From positions 1-13,569 of the forward strand of contig CAYNMV010000095.1 in the NCBI GenBank assembly GCA_964398315.1: 13,569 nt of DNA. The letters run 5' to 3'. Of the stretch, positions 1 to 6,019 are shown in pieces. This DNA comes from JADLCB01 sp964398315 (lineage in GTDB: Bacteria; Planctomycetota; Phycisphaerae; Tepidisphaerales; Tepidisphaeraceae). The position numbers were made by a program, and so were the translations under genes. Numbering within the stretch: the first letter of the stretch is position 1; the number at the start of each line of letters is the position of its first letter. The notes beneath the pieces are model-generated. The model worked only from the letters and a program-made list of their open reading frames with translations, was not told where the DNA came from and made no database searches.

Positions 1-1033
1 TCGACTCACCCCCCCAGTTCAGACTCCAGTTCCCGATTTGCACCAGCTTCATGGACAGGGTAAACCCTGCTCCATCGTCTCGCCATGTGCCGGTGCCTTC
101 GACGAATTTTCCGGGAAACTCCAGTTTCTTCGGTTCGAGCTTCTCGGCGGCGCGCTGCGCCGCAGCCTCGTATCGGGTTCGCCGGACGGGATCAGCGGCG
201 GTGTTGGCTGGGTCGAGGTAGAGTGCCACCGCATCGGCGATCATGCGGGCATTGCCCAACTGAATACAGGCGTCAACATGGCTGGCCAACGCCTGCTCAG
301 CCACCTTGGCCAGGCGGTTATTGACCGGCGATGACGGATCCCCAGTCACCAGCTCAGCCTGGGCAAATGACGCGGCCTGCAGGACCCATCCGCGAGCCAT
401 CAGTTCCTCGGCATAGCGCGCAACCAGTTCCGACTCGACGATTCCCGCCGCCTGAAGCTGCTCGTCGGTCACGCCGGACTGTTTCAACCGCCGTGTCTCG
501 CGCAGCAGATAGGCAGCGCGAGCCTTCTTATCGGTGGCCACTTTCTCCAGTTCCAGCTTCAGGCGATCCGCCGGATCGATCAGCGGCGGATCATCCGGGA
601 AGTACACCGCAAATGTATCGGCAATGGCCAGCGCGGAGGCAGCCGATTTGCCCTTGACCGCCGTCTCATAGGCGTTTTGAAGAAGTGTCTTTGCCTCCTG
701 CCGCAAGTCATCGCTCTCATCCGACACGGCTGGGACGGCTGCGGTATCCAGGAGTGTCTGCGCCGCCTCAGCGAGTTTGCCGGCCCGTTGCAGCGCGGTC
801 GCGTGTGTACGGGTGATCTGGAGTAAGGTTCGTTTCGCTTCCTCTACTTTCGGATGCCCCACGCTTGCGATATTGGCATTCAGGTAGGTAACCAGCATGT
901 TAATCGCAGCGGGATAGTCCCGCTTGCGAACTGCGGCCTTGACGCTGTCCAACGGGTCGCCCTGTGCAAGCAATCGCTGACTGCAGATCAGCGAACAGAC
1001 AAGCGCAACGAGGATCAGGGTGTACCGGTTCAT
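1..1033 (-). CDS. Exported helix-rich protein of unknown function, 3' end outside window
   Basis: Reading leftwards from ATG at 1033-1031, 344 codons are open without a stop and the frame leaves the window, so the C-terminus is not seen. A perfect purine-rich ribosome binding site (GGGAGG, 7 nt before the ATG) fixes the start. Residues 1-25 (MNRYTLILVALVCSLICSQR followed by LLAQG) have the charged start, hydrophobic core and small residues of a Sec signal peptide, with cleavage plausible after LLA; there is no clean lipobox. The rest is Ala/Leu/Glu-rich and helical, with repeated patterns such as LQRAGKLAEAAQTLL that resemble TPR or other solenoid repeats, and it turns more beta-like near the left edge (GKFVEGTGTW, MKLVQIGNWSLNWG). 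I do not recognise the family. It is likely periplasmic or secreted, and it has its own promoter upstream. Confidence 0.85.
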   Translation of the reverse strand, partial: MNRYTLILVALVCSLICSQRLLAQGDPLDSVKAAVRKRDYPAAINMLVTYLNANIASVGHPKVEEAKRTLLQITRTHATALQRAGKLAEAAQTLLDTAAVPAVSDESDDLRQEAKTLLQNAYETAVKGKSAASALAIADTFAVYFPDDPPLIDPADRLKLELEKVATDKKARAAYLLRETRRLKQSGVTDEQLQAAGIVESELVARYAEELMARGWVLQAASFAQAELVTGDPSSPVNNRLAKVAEQALASHVDACIQLGNARMIADAVALYLDPANTAADPVRRTRYEAAAQRAAEKLEPKKLEFPGKFVEGTGTWRDDGAGFTLSMKLVQIGNWSLNWGGES

Positions 1034-1084
1034 TGCGAGGCCTCCCTTGGTAGACGTGCGATATCGAAATGCTGCGGTTCGCTT

Positions 1085-1113
1085 ATGCTACCCGGATGCG
1101 CCCCGGCTGCCAA
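1085..1113 (-). promoter_or_regulatory. Sigma70-like promoter for the exported protein gene
   Basis: On the minus strand TTGGCA (1113-1108, five of six matches to TTGACA) is separated by exactly 17 nt from TAGCAT (1090-1085, four of six matches to TATAAT). It lies about 50 nt upstream of the strong ribosome binding site and ATG at 1033, which leaves a short leader of about 45 nt. This is consensus matching only; no transcript evidence exists. Confidence 0.45.
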
Positions 1114-1188
1114 TCACATCATGGGCTTTCCGACATATCGGATGTGAAGAGGCTGCTGTGCCGCCGTGACTGTGTCCCCTCAGGGTCT

Positions 1189-1434
1189 TCAATCGCGCCC
1201 ACCCATGGTTTGCGTGTCCATGGGTGCTCCGCAGCGGGGGCAGAAGCGGGCGTGCGGCGGGGCGCTGTGGCCGCAAAGTTTGTTGGGACATCGCCGCGTG
1301 ATCCATACCGGCGAGGGGGTCTGCATCTGCGGCCGGTGCAGGTGCATCAGCGCCCGCAGGCGATCGGCCAGGCTGTGGCGCATCGCCGGCGCCGCAAGAT
1401 CTGTGTAATTCCGCTGGGTCCCGCCAGTCAGCAT
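1189..1434 (-). CDS. Small zinc-ribbon protein
   Basis: An 81-residue ORF whose C-terminal half holds a clear zinc-ribbon pattern C-x4-C-x10-C-x2-C (Cys 49, 54, 65, 68; CPNKLC then FCPRCGAPM), typical of free-standing zinc-ribbon or zinc-ribbon tail proteins. The N-terminal part carries a basic amphipathic stretch (MRHSLADRLRALMHLHRP) that could be a helix contacting nucleic acid or a partner. I chose ATG at 1434. The frame can be extended to a GTG at 1455, but that codon lies inside a palindromic repeat, and the ATG has no well-spaced Shine-Dalgarno sequence, so the start is uncertain. It ends about 75 bp before the promoter of the next minus-strand gene. Its function is unknown; the ribbon itself is well supported. 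Confidence 0.55.
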   Translation of the reverse strand: MLTGGTQRNYTDLAAPAMRHSLADRLRALMHLHRPQMQTPSPVWITRRCPNKLCGHSAPPHARFCPRCGAPMDTQTMGGRD

Positions 1435-1440
1435 GGTGAC

Positions 1441-1563
1441 AAAGGTGACATCCACCTTTTCTGATTATCTCACGCCTCTTGTTTCTGCCGTCTTTCTCGA
1501 CCTTTACCGCTCCCGAAAAAGGTGGATGTCACCTTTTCTCGGTCCTGGATGTCACCTTTTCTC
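1441..1563. repeat. REP-like palindrome cluster (three copies)
   Basis: Copy 1 (1441-1460) is AAAGGTG-ACATC-CACCTTTT, a 7-bp stem with a 5-nt loop. Copy 2 (1517-1537) is AAAAGGTG-GATGT-CACCTTTT, an 8-bp stem whose loop is the reverse complement of the copy 1 loop, so the two are inverted copies. Copy 3 (1546-1563) repeats 18 bp of copy 2 (1523-1540) exactly but has lost the left stem arm. AAAGGTG-N5-CACCTTT palindromes in pairs resemble REP/REPIN elements mobilised by RAYT (Y1 HUH) transposases; that assignment is by resemblance only and no RAYT gene is in the window. Confidence 0.6.
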
Positions 1564-1749
1564 CGTCTTAGTTTTTCCGGTCCGTTCTTGACCTTCAATG
1601 GCGTGGAATTCCCACTCCTGACGGCGCCACTCACGATATCGTATTATTGTGTATCCAGTCCAACAAATCGAAACAGCAACTCCAAGGATGATCGCAAGAC
1701 GAGCATCTCGGTCACTGTGGCCGAGAATCGTGACAAATGCCCCGATGAG
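1552..1749 (-). pseudogene. C-terminal fragment of an unidentified small membrane protein
   Basis: A minus-strand frame with no ATG, GTG or TTG, open from the Rhs junction to a TGA at 1554-1552, reads like a real protein end. It has a hydrophobic stretch (LLIGAFVTILG), then RLAIILGVAVSICWTGYTII as a probable transmembrane helix, followed by a basic and polar tail (RYREWRRQEWEFHAIEG, ending KTKTEKR). The positive-inside pattern and coherent composition contrast with the other frames here. Its stop codon is formed inside REP-like copy 3, so the original C-terminus may have been longer. It follows the Rhs fragment in a different frame, so it is either a 5'-truncated gene joined by deletion or a frameshifted continuation. 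The family is not recognised. Confidence 0.4.
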
Positions 1750-2210
1750 AAGCGGCCCAGTTCGGCTGAGTAGTCGCGGCTGCGGAAGTGGTGGAGGTTG
1801 GTGGCGGGGTCGTAGCGGCCGCCCTGGTGGAGGTATTGCCAGGCGTGGTTGGCGGTTGTGGGTTGCCAGTTGGCAGCCAGGACGGTGGCTTGGCCGTAGG
1901 GGTCGTAGAGGTAGCGTTCGACGACCGTGCCGGTGGGGTCGGTGATGGCGGTGACGTTGAAGTTGGCATCGTGCTGGACGTAGTGACGCTGCTCCAAGCC
2001 GTCGGCTGGGTTGGCGTTGGCGTCGCGGTCGCGGAGGATCATGGCGTCGACATAGACCGGGGACCAGACGTACTGGGCGGTGGGGATGCCGTCTTCGCGC
2101 TCCTCGACGACTTGCCAGCCGGCTGAGTAGTAGAGCACGGTTGGCGTGGCGGCATGGGCGTTCTCGGCGATACGCCGCTTGAGGGCGTCATGCCGCAGTT
2201 CGTGGAGGCG
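1749..2210 (-). pseudogene. Rhs-repeat core fragment
   Basis: About 154 codons match the C-terminal end of an Rhs/YD-repeat shell protein: RHDALKRRIAEN (a worn YDALNRRIAEN), VEEREDGIPTAQYVWSPVYV, DANFNVTAITDPTGTVVERY, YDPYGQATVL, then YLHQGGRYDPATNLHHF and RSRDYSAELGRF. In intact proteins the LGRF motif is followed by the DPxG signature and a variable toxin tip; here homology stops at LGRF (1749) and the frame runs on into unrelated residues to 1644. On the other side similarity stops near 2210, so thousands of bases of the usual shell are missing and there is no native start. Rhs proteins are large surface or secreted toxin carriers; this is a dead internal piece. Its sequence style fits planctomycete Rhs proteins. 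Confidence 0.8.
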
Positions 2211-2384
2211 CTCAAATCGGCTGCAGTCCACTGGCGGAAATGGGCGACGCGAGCCGAGCGCGGGCTGCCCAACTCCGTGTGCTTCCTGCATGGGGCGGGG
2301 TTTGCCGCACTGGCTGAGCGGGTCATCGGTACAGAAGTGCCTGGCCCGATCGCAGATGTGCCGCTGGAGCTGATCCATGGGTAG
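2190..2384 (+). CDS. Short hypothetical ORF, possibly the tail end of a lost gene
   Basis: From ATG at 2190 a 64-residue frame gives MPQFVEALKSAAVHWRKWAT and then a Gly/Ala-rich stretch, ending in PGPIADVPLELIHG before TAG at 2382-2384. Of the six frames here it has the most protein-like composition, with an amphipathic N-terminal helix and few low-complexity runs. The Rhs fragment on the opposite strand ends at about the same place (near 2210), so this ORF probably begins at a recombination junction and has lost its true 5' part. There is no ribosome binding site at the ATG. No family is recognised. It could be a chance ORF, given the high GC content. Confidence 0.3.
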   Translation: MPQFVEALKSAAVHWRKWATRAERGLPNSVCFLHGAGFAALAERVIGTEVPGPIADVPLELIHG

Positions 2385-2916
2385 GGGGAAGCGCGGGCCA
2401 AGTGCGGTCCGGTTTCACGCTGCCGGAGGAGTAACCGGGCCGCGGCGGCTCGACCTGTCCAGCCGAACGGGCGGCCACCCTCTGTTGCCTGGCAGCGGTC
2501 GGCCCGCGCGCTGGGCGGAGCGGACACCGCAAGCCGTCAAGACCAGGAAAAAAGCAGGCGATTATCAGGCACGACGCGGAATAGAGTGTAACCAGACAGG
2601 CGGACTTAGACGGACGCAGGCGGATATGGGCGGACGCGTTTAGCCCGGAAAACGCGGGCGGAAATGAAGATTCGCATCGGCTGCAGATTCTTTAGACCAA
2701 AGCTACGACAGAGGCCGCTTCCGGCTCCTAGTTTAGATTGCGCGCGCCTCGAGGTCCCAGCATCAGATCCCGTTCGAACCAAGGATTTTCCGCGATTCCC
2801 GGCATCTTGACCTGGCCCCAGAGAGGCGCGCGCTGCGCGCGAGGCGCGCGCATTCCAGCGGCGGTGTATGGCGCGGAAATGCGACTAGCGCGGATCGCGG
2901 GCCGCGCAACAATCGG
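2385..2916. other. Region without a convincing gene
   Basis: About 530 bp between the short ORF and the methyltransferase fragment. Open frames here are Arg/Gly/Pro-rich GC artefacts. It holds a four-unit 10-bp repeat (2601-2640), a GC-only alternation (GAGGCGCGCGC copies around 2823-2850), a TTCGAA-containing stretch near 2773 that does not fold as a tRNA, and a 41-codon minus-strand ORF (2853-2728) in the same frame as the methyltransferase just beyond its stop. No promoter or terminator stood out. Confidence 0.5.
2601..2640. repeat. Four 10-bp tandem units with CGGA(C/T) at helical spacing
   Basis: The units are CGGACTTAGA, CGGACGCAGG, CGGATATGGG and CGGACGCGTT, placed end to end with exactly 10-bp phase. 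CGGA is invariant and the other positions are loosely conserved. The spacing puts each CGGA on the same DNA face, as in iterons or multi-site operators, but a decayed short tandem repeat is equally possible. Confidence 0.5.
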
Positions 2917-3190
2917 TCAATCGGCCGTCGAAAGACGTTTGCGGGCCAATCGAACGTACCTCGCATCTCGCTCGAATCCGATGAACCGGCATCCCTCTTG
3001 CGCAGCGGCAACGGCCGTCGAGCCGACGCCGGCGAAGGGGTCGCACACCAGAGGTGAGTCCGTGCGATGCTCCGGTGGCAGGACCAGGCAGATCGCCTGG
3101 CGAAGGAGCGCCACCGGCTTCTGACACGGATGGATGAGCTTTGCGTCGCGCGGGTGCTCCCACACATCCGGCAGCTGGCCGATCCGGTCT
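2917..3190 (-). pseudogene. C-terminal fragment of a DNA N6-adenine or N4-cytosine methyltransferase
   Basis: The reading frame (open from 3336, recognisable from about 3190) carries LPDVWEHPRDAKLIHPCQKP, which is the motif X region, and then VCDPFAGVGSTAVAAA, which is motif I, the FxGxG S-adenosylmethionine site. It continues into CRFIGFERDARYVRLARKRL, the usual acidic-loop and helix end of the family. The order (motif X before motif I at the C-terminus, catalytic block expected upstream) fits beta-class, phage-type methyltransferases. The catalytic (D/N/S)PP(Y/W) motif and everything N-terminal are missing; instead the plus-strand phage genes begin. With about 90 recognisable codons out of the usual 220 or more, it cannot be active. 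The region 3190-3336 in this frame has no family similarity that I can see. Confidence 0.8.
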
Positions 3191-3271
3191 GGAGCCAGGC
3201 GCTGCGCCCGGCCGATCGGGATGAGGCGATCGCCGCGGTGGCCGAAGACCCTCCTGGAGGTCAAGCGCCCG

Positions 3272-3481
3272 ATGAATGGCGTTCTCTCGGTCTGGACATT
3301 CGACGAGGCCAGCGGGGCTGGCACGCTGCGGATCAATGGCGGCGAGATCGAGGTGGATGCCGGTGCGTTTTCCTTCCAGACCGCGATGTATCCAGGTGGT
3401 CTGATCGTTCAGATCCAGCGCACCGGGGAGACGGATATGACCAACTGGCAGGCCGTATTTGCCCCGCGCGATGGCACCTGA
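3272..3481 (+). CDS. Small beta-rich phage protein, function unknown
   Basis: A 69-residue protein starting at ATG 3272, preceded by GGAGGT with a 10-nt gap. It reads MNGVLSVWTFDEASGAGTLR, then INGGEIEVDAGAFSF, and ends NWQAVFAPRDGT. Alternating hydrophobic residues suggest a small beta barrel. The opening W-x-F-D-E-x-x-G-x-G-x-L pattern followed by a Gly-rich turn is reminiscent of cold-shock/OB folds, but the aromatic RNA-binding motifs are not convincingly present, so that is a guess. It is the first gene of the tail operon and sits where a capsid or decoration gene would normally precede the adaptor. The frame extends upstream to 3134 only as the antisense of the methyltransferase fragment. 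Confidence 0.6.
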   Translation: MNGVLSVWTFDEASGAGTLRINGGEIEVDAGAFSFQTAMYPGGLIVQIQRTGETDMTNWQAVFAPRDGT

Positions 3482-3527
3482 TCACGCGTTGTACTGACGA
3501 CTGGCTTCTGACTCCTGGCTGATCCTC

Positions 3528-4001
3528 ATGGAAGCGTACCTCACACTCACCGATGCCGATGCCCTGGCTGCCACACTGCTGGGGCTGACGCACTACCAGG
3601 CGGCGGATGATGCCACGCGCTCGGCGGCGCTGTTGACTGCGTCGATCGAGATCGATGCCGCATCGCGCTGGCAGGGCCGCAAGTACGACCCGGATCAAGC
3701 ACGGGAGTTCCCGCGCGTGCCGTACGAGGGCACGGTATGGGACTGGGTGGATGGGTACGCGGTGGTGCCTGATCTGGTGCGCATCGCCGTGCTGCGGCAG
3801 GCGGATTTCCTGCTCGACACCGTGCGGCGGGCGAAGCTGGCCCAGATCGAGGATGGACTGGCGAGCCAGAGCGTCGGCAGCATCAGCGAGAGCTATGCAC
3901 GGCCTACGCCGGCCGGGCAGGCATCCGGGTGGGATCGACTGTGCAGTGAGGCGCGTGATCTGCTGGCCCGCTACCGCCTCACCAGCGGCCCGCTGCGCTG
4001 A
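3528..4001 (+). CDS. Head-tail adaptor, DnaT_2-like
   Basis: The 157-residue protein has the layout of the phage head-tail adaptor family often annotated as putative DnaT-like ssDNA-binding protein: YLTLTDADALAATL at the start, a helix with RSAALLTASIEIDAASRW, the diagnostic WQGRKYDPDQAREFPRVPYE (about residues 48-67) and VVPDLVRIAVLRQADFLLDT after it. These proteins form the ring that sits under the portal and receives the neck. The start at ATG 3528 is the first in the frame; there is no clear Shine-Dalgarno sequence, and 46 nt separate it from the previous stop. A polar C-terminal tail of about 50 residues follows the core. The assignment is strong for the family and moderate for the exact role. 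Confidence 0.8.
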   Translation: MEAYLTLTDADALAATLLGLTHYQAADDATRSAALLTASIEIDAASRWQGRKYDPDQAREFPRVPYEGTVWDWVDGYAVVPDLVRIAVLRQADFLLDTVRRAKLAQIEDGLASQSVGSISESYARPTPAGQASGWDRLCSEARDLLARYRLTSGPLR

Positions 4002-4041
4002 GACCGATGGCACGGCGGCGGGCCGCTGTTGGGAGACTGAA

Positions 4042-4383
4042 ATGGACCTGAGCAACGCCAAGATCATCCGCATCGACCGCCTGAGCGGCGTCGATGGCAA
4101 CGGCACGCCCACGTTCGCCACAGGGGCGCCGATCGCGGTCAAGTGCATCGTGGATGACCCGCGCTTCCACCACATGCAGAAGTTGGGCGCTGCCATCAAG
4201 GACGTCGCCGGCATTCTCTACGTGATGAGCGATCAGCTGGGCACCAACACCTTCGCCAGCGGCGATCGCGTGTTGATCCAGATGAACGATGAGGAAGCGC
4301 AAACGCTGTACGAACTGCAGCAGCTGAGCCACCGGGTCAAGGACGCCCTGACCCACTACGAAGCGGCGTTGAAAGCGATTTGA
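4042..4383 (+). CDS. Putative head closure (stopper) protein
   Basis: This 113-residue protein begins at ATG 4042 with GGGAGA five nt upstream; a longer upstream reading of the frame is the shadow of the adaptor gene. The N-terminal half is beta-like (AKIIRIDRLSGVDGNGTPTF, then IAVKCIVDDPR, GILYVMSDQLG, FASGDRVLIQ), and the end is helical (EEAQTLYELQQLSHRVKDAL). A small barrel with a GDRV(L/I) turn between the adaptor and the gp10-like neck gene is what siphophage head-closure proteins (Hc1, SPP1 gp16 type) look like, and the position fits. I rely on position and general fold, not on a recognised signature. Confidence 0.6.
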   Translation: MDLSNAKIIRIDRLSGVDGNGTPTFATGAPIAVKCIVDDPRFHHMQKLGAAIKDVAGILYVMSDQLGTNTFASGDRVLIQMNDEEAQTLYELQQLSHRVKDALTHYEAALKAI

Positions 4384-4386
4384 ACG

Positions 4387-4875
4387 ATGAGCGCATCGGC
4401 TGACATCTCCAAGTTCCTGGCCGGCCTTGCCCAGGCTCGCGAGCGCGCCATTGAGGCGGCGACCGAGGCGGTGGACCTGGCCGGGGAGCACATCATCGGC
4501 GATGCGCAGCAATTGTGCCCGGTGGACACCGGCGCTCTGCAGGCCAGCGGCACGACGCTTCCGGCCGAGGTGGCCGATGGCAAGATCACCAAGGTGATTG
4601 GCTTCAATACCAGCTATGCCGCAGCTGTGCACGAGCGCCCGCGCGGCCAGCGCAGGGCGGATGACACAAAGCGACTGGCGAGTCAGTCAACCAAGGCGCT
4701 GCGCAAAACCGCCCGCAGGCTCGGCATCGGGGGCCGCAACTCGCGCGATGAACTGGTGACCAAGATCGCCGCGCGGCGCGGCGTCGGACAGAACAAGTTC
4801 CTGGAAACGGCGGTGCGGCGCAGCGCGCCCAGGCTGCCAGAGTTCGTGGCCACTCATGTGAGGCGGGCGCTCTGA
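4387..4875 (+). CDS. HK97 gp10-like neck protein with inserted SAP/Rho_N-like domain
   Basis: The 162-residue protein carries the gp10-family hallmarks: an N-terminal helix, LCPVDTGALQASGT (residues 43-56), the strand KVIGFNTSYAAAVHE (69-83) and the closing VGQNKFLETAVRR (133-145). In the usual family VHE and the GxxKFLE segment are close together; here about 48 residues are inserted between them. Residues about 100-130 (STKALRKTARRLGIGGRNSR, then DELVTKIAAR) resemble the helix-extended-helix SAP/Rho_N/HeH fold, which binds nucleic acid. It starts 3 nt after the previous stop and overlaps the next start by 1 nt (TGATG). Its role is a neck or tail-completion component joining capsid and tail. 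Core family call is confident; the insert identity is inferred from pattern. Confidence 0.8.
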   Translation: MSASADISKFLAGLAQARERAIEAATEAVDLAGEHIIGDAQQLCPVDTGALQASGTTLPAEVADGKITKVIGFNTSYAAAVHERPRGQRRADDTKRLASQSTKALRKTARRLGIGGRNSRDELVTKIAARRGVGQNKFLETAVRRSAPRLPEFVATHVRRAL

Positions 4876-5348
4876 TGATGGTGAGTTACGACCTGGACAA
4901 CTTCGTCGAGCGCCTGGCCGATTTCATGATCGAGCGGGCCGGTGCGTTCACGCCGCCGCTGTCGCTCTCGCGCAGCACCGCGCCGCGAGATATTTGGACG
5001 CACCAGGCATACGAGGGTGTCATCGGCGGCGTGCAGCAGTCGGCCGAGGTGTACAGCGTCCTGCTGAGATACGACGGCGGGCTGCCGCAGGCCGTGCCGG
5101 TGCCCTGGTGCTCGATCCAGGTAACGACCGTCGGCGCCCAGCTGAAGGCCACCCTCACCCGCGCCGGGGACCTCTACCGCACGCTGATCGATGACCAGGG
5201 GCATCCCCTGCAGATGGCTGACATCGGCGGCGGGTTTCGCATCAACGGCATGGAACTCAGCGCCCCGGCCGCGATCGGCGTGGATGACAAGCAGCGCCAC
5301 GAGGTCGTGTTCAACATCCGCAACTGTTCCTTCGTCAAAACCGCTTAG
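4875..5348 (+). CDS. Tail terminator / minor capsid-type protein
   Basis: A 157-residue protein with the tail-terminator layout: an N-terminal amphipathic helix (DLDNFVERLADFMIERAG), a central strand region (YSVLLRYDGG, then WCSIQVTTVGAQLKATLTRA), a helix (GDLYRTLIDD) and the final strands GVDDKQRHEVVFNIRNCSF. The phrase GxDxxxRHE followed by a strand is common in the phage minor capsid/tail terminator families. These proteins form a hexamer that caps the tail tube and docks it to the neck. The start at ATG 4875 overlaps the previous stop by 1 nt (a second ATG follows directly). It stands between the gp10-like gene and the tube gene, as expected. Confidence 0.7.
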   Translation: MMVSYDLDNFVERLADFMIERAGAFTPPLSLSRSTAPRDIWTHQAYEGVIGGVQQSAEVYSVLLRYDGGLPQAVPVPWCSIQVTTVGAQLKATLTRAGDLYRTLIDDQGHPLQMADIGGGFRINGMELSAPAAIGVDDKQRHEVVFNIRNCSFVKTA

Positions 5349-5362
5349 CAAGGAGAATCGCA

Positions 5363-5881
5363 ATGACTGTCAATGTAACACGAACCCGCCGCACCGCCTG
5401 GGACGTCGCCTGGGGCGCCAGCGGCAGTCAGTACGACTTCGGCGGCGTCGACAAGGTGACGCCGGACCTGAACCTGGTGCTCGCACCCATCCAGGTCGGC
5501 ACGGTGGGCGGCGCGGTGCTCGGCCATCGCATCATCGGCCTGGAGGGGACGGTGACGATCGAGGCACGCGAGATCGATCGCACGCTGCTGGAGGAGATGC
5601 TCCCCTGGCACAATTCCGGTGACTCAATCAGCCTGCTGCCCGGCGGCTTTCATGCAGACCTGTACGACTACGCGCAGTTGCTGACCCTCCATCCCAAGGA
5701 TGCGGGGGCCGATCTCAAGCAGGACATCAACCTGATCAAGGCGGTGCCCCTCTGGCGTCCCATGGAGGCCGATGGGAACAGCGAAAACAAGCTGATCGTC
5801 CGCTTCCTGTTCTACCCCGACCGCACTCAGCTCGGTACGACGCTGGCATACGGCTACGTCGGACCTGTGCCGGCGGAGTAG
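5363..5881 (+). CDS. Major tail (tube) protein
   Basis: A 172-residue beta-rich protein preceded by the strongest ribosome binding site of the operon (AAGGAGA, 7 nt before ATG), which fits the high copy number of a tube subunit. It shows TPDLNLVLAPIQVGTVGGAV, then GHRIIGLEGTVTIEAREIDR, and ends with KLIVRFLFYPDRTQLG; alternating strands of this kind after a short N-terminal arm are typical of tube proteins, which stack as hexameric rings. The position directly before the chaperone pair and tape measure gene is the classic location of the tube gene. The gap to the terminator gene is 14 nt, but 138 nt follow before the next start, and these carry hairpins. Confidence 0.8.
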   Translation: MTVNVTRTRRTAWDVAWGASGSQYDFGGVDKVTPDLNLVLAPIQVGTVGGAVLGHRIIGLEGTVTIEAREIDRTLLEEMLPWHNSGDSISLLPGGFHADLYDYAQLLTLHPKDAGADLKQDINLIKAVPLWRPMEADGNSENKLIVRFLFYPDRTQLGTTLAYGYVGPVPAE

Positions 5882-5917
5882 CGCGCCGTCAGCGGGGAGC
5901 GGGCAGTGGTGTCACCC

Positions 5918-5954
5918 GTGACGTGGGCGTCACCCCTGACGGAGGTGTCAGGGG
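5918..5954 (+). promoter_or_regulatory. Two adjoining hairpins after the tube gene
   Basis: Hairpin A is GTGACG-TGGG-CGTCAC (5918-5933). Hairpin B is CCCCTGAC-GGAGGT-GTCAGGGG (5933-5954), an 8-bp perfect stem whose loop is a Shine-Dalgarno-like GGAGGT. They share base 5933, so at most minor fraying lets both form. No U-run follows, so they are not a canonical intrinsic terminator; they could stabilise the upstream tube mRNA or reduce expression of the chaperone and tape measure genes. Confidence 0.5.
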
Positions 5955-5988
5955 TTGGACTGGCTGCGATTCCGGAGAAGGCAAACAC

Positions 5989-6019
5989 AGGAGGGACGGC
6001 TCTCGGCCGTCCGAAGGAC
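5989..6019 (+). promoter_or_regulatory. Ribosome binding site separated from ATG by a hairpin
   Basis: AGGAG (5989-5993) is 26 nt from ATG 6020, too far for normal initiation. Between them lies a perfect hairpin, GGACGGC-TCTCG-GCCGTCC (5994-6012). When it folds, the effective spacing becomes 7 nt (6013-6019). This resembles phage T4 gene 38, where a hairpin shortens a long Shine-Dalgarno spacing. A second purine stretch, AAGGA, lies only 1 nt before the ATG and is too close to act alone. Confidence 0.5.

Noticed and set aside
1522..1773. Plus-strand 83-codon ORF starting with MDVTF
   Set aside because: Its GTG start and first codons lie inside the REP-like palindrome, and the rest is antisense to the Rhs and membrane-protein fragments. 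No ribosome binding site.
2377..2643. Plus-strand 88-codon ORF overlapping the short hypothetical ORF by ATGGGTAG
   Set aside because: The overlap looks like coupling, but the product is low-complexity Arg/Gly/Pro sequence that ends in the 10-bp repeat, with no protein-like segment.
2765..2800. Possible tRNA or attachment site (GTTCGAACC near 2773)
   Set aside because: The TTCGAA resembles a T-loop, but the flanking bases do not pair into a T-stem on either strand, and no acceptor, D or anticodon arms are present. No second copy of the stretch was seen that would mark an att repeat.
3655..4041. N-terminal extension of the head closure frame
   Set aside because: It is the shadow of the adaptor gene with Arg/Cys/Trp-rich composition. 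ATG 4042 with GGGAGA is the obvious start.
5906..6019. N-terminal extension of the tail chaperone from GTG 5906
   Set aside because: The 38 extra codons translate the hairpin region into a Gly/Val/Thr-rich stretch unlike the rest of the protein, and the hairpin-linked AGGAG points to ATG 6020. It is not fully excluded.
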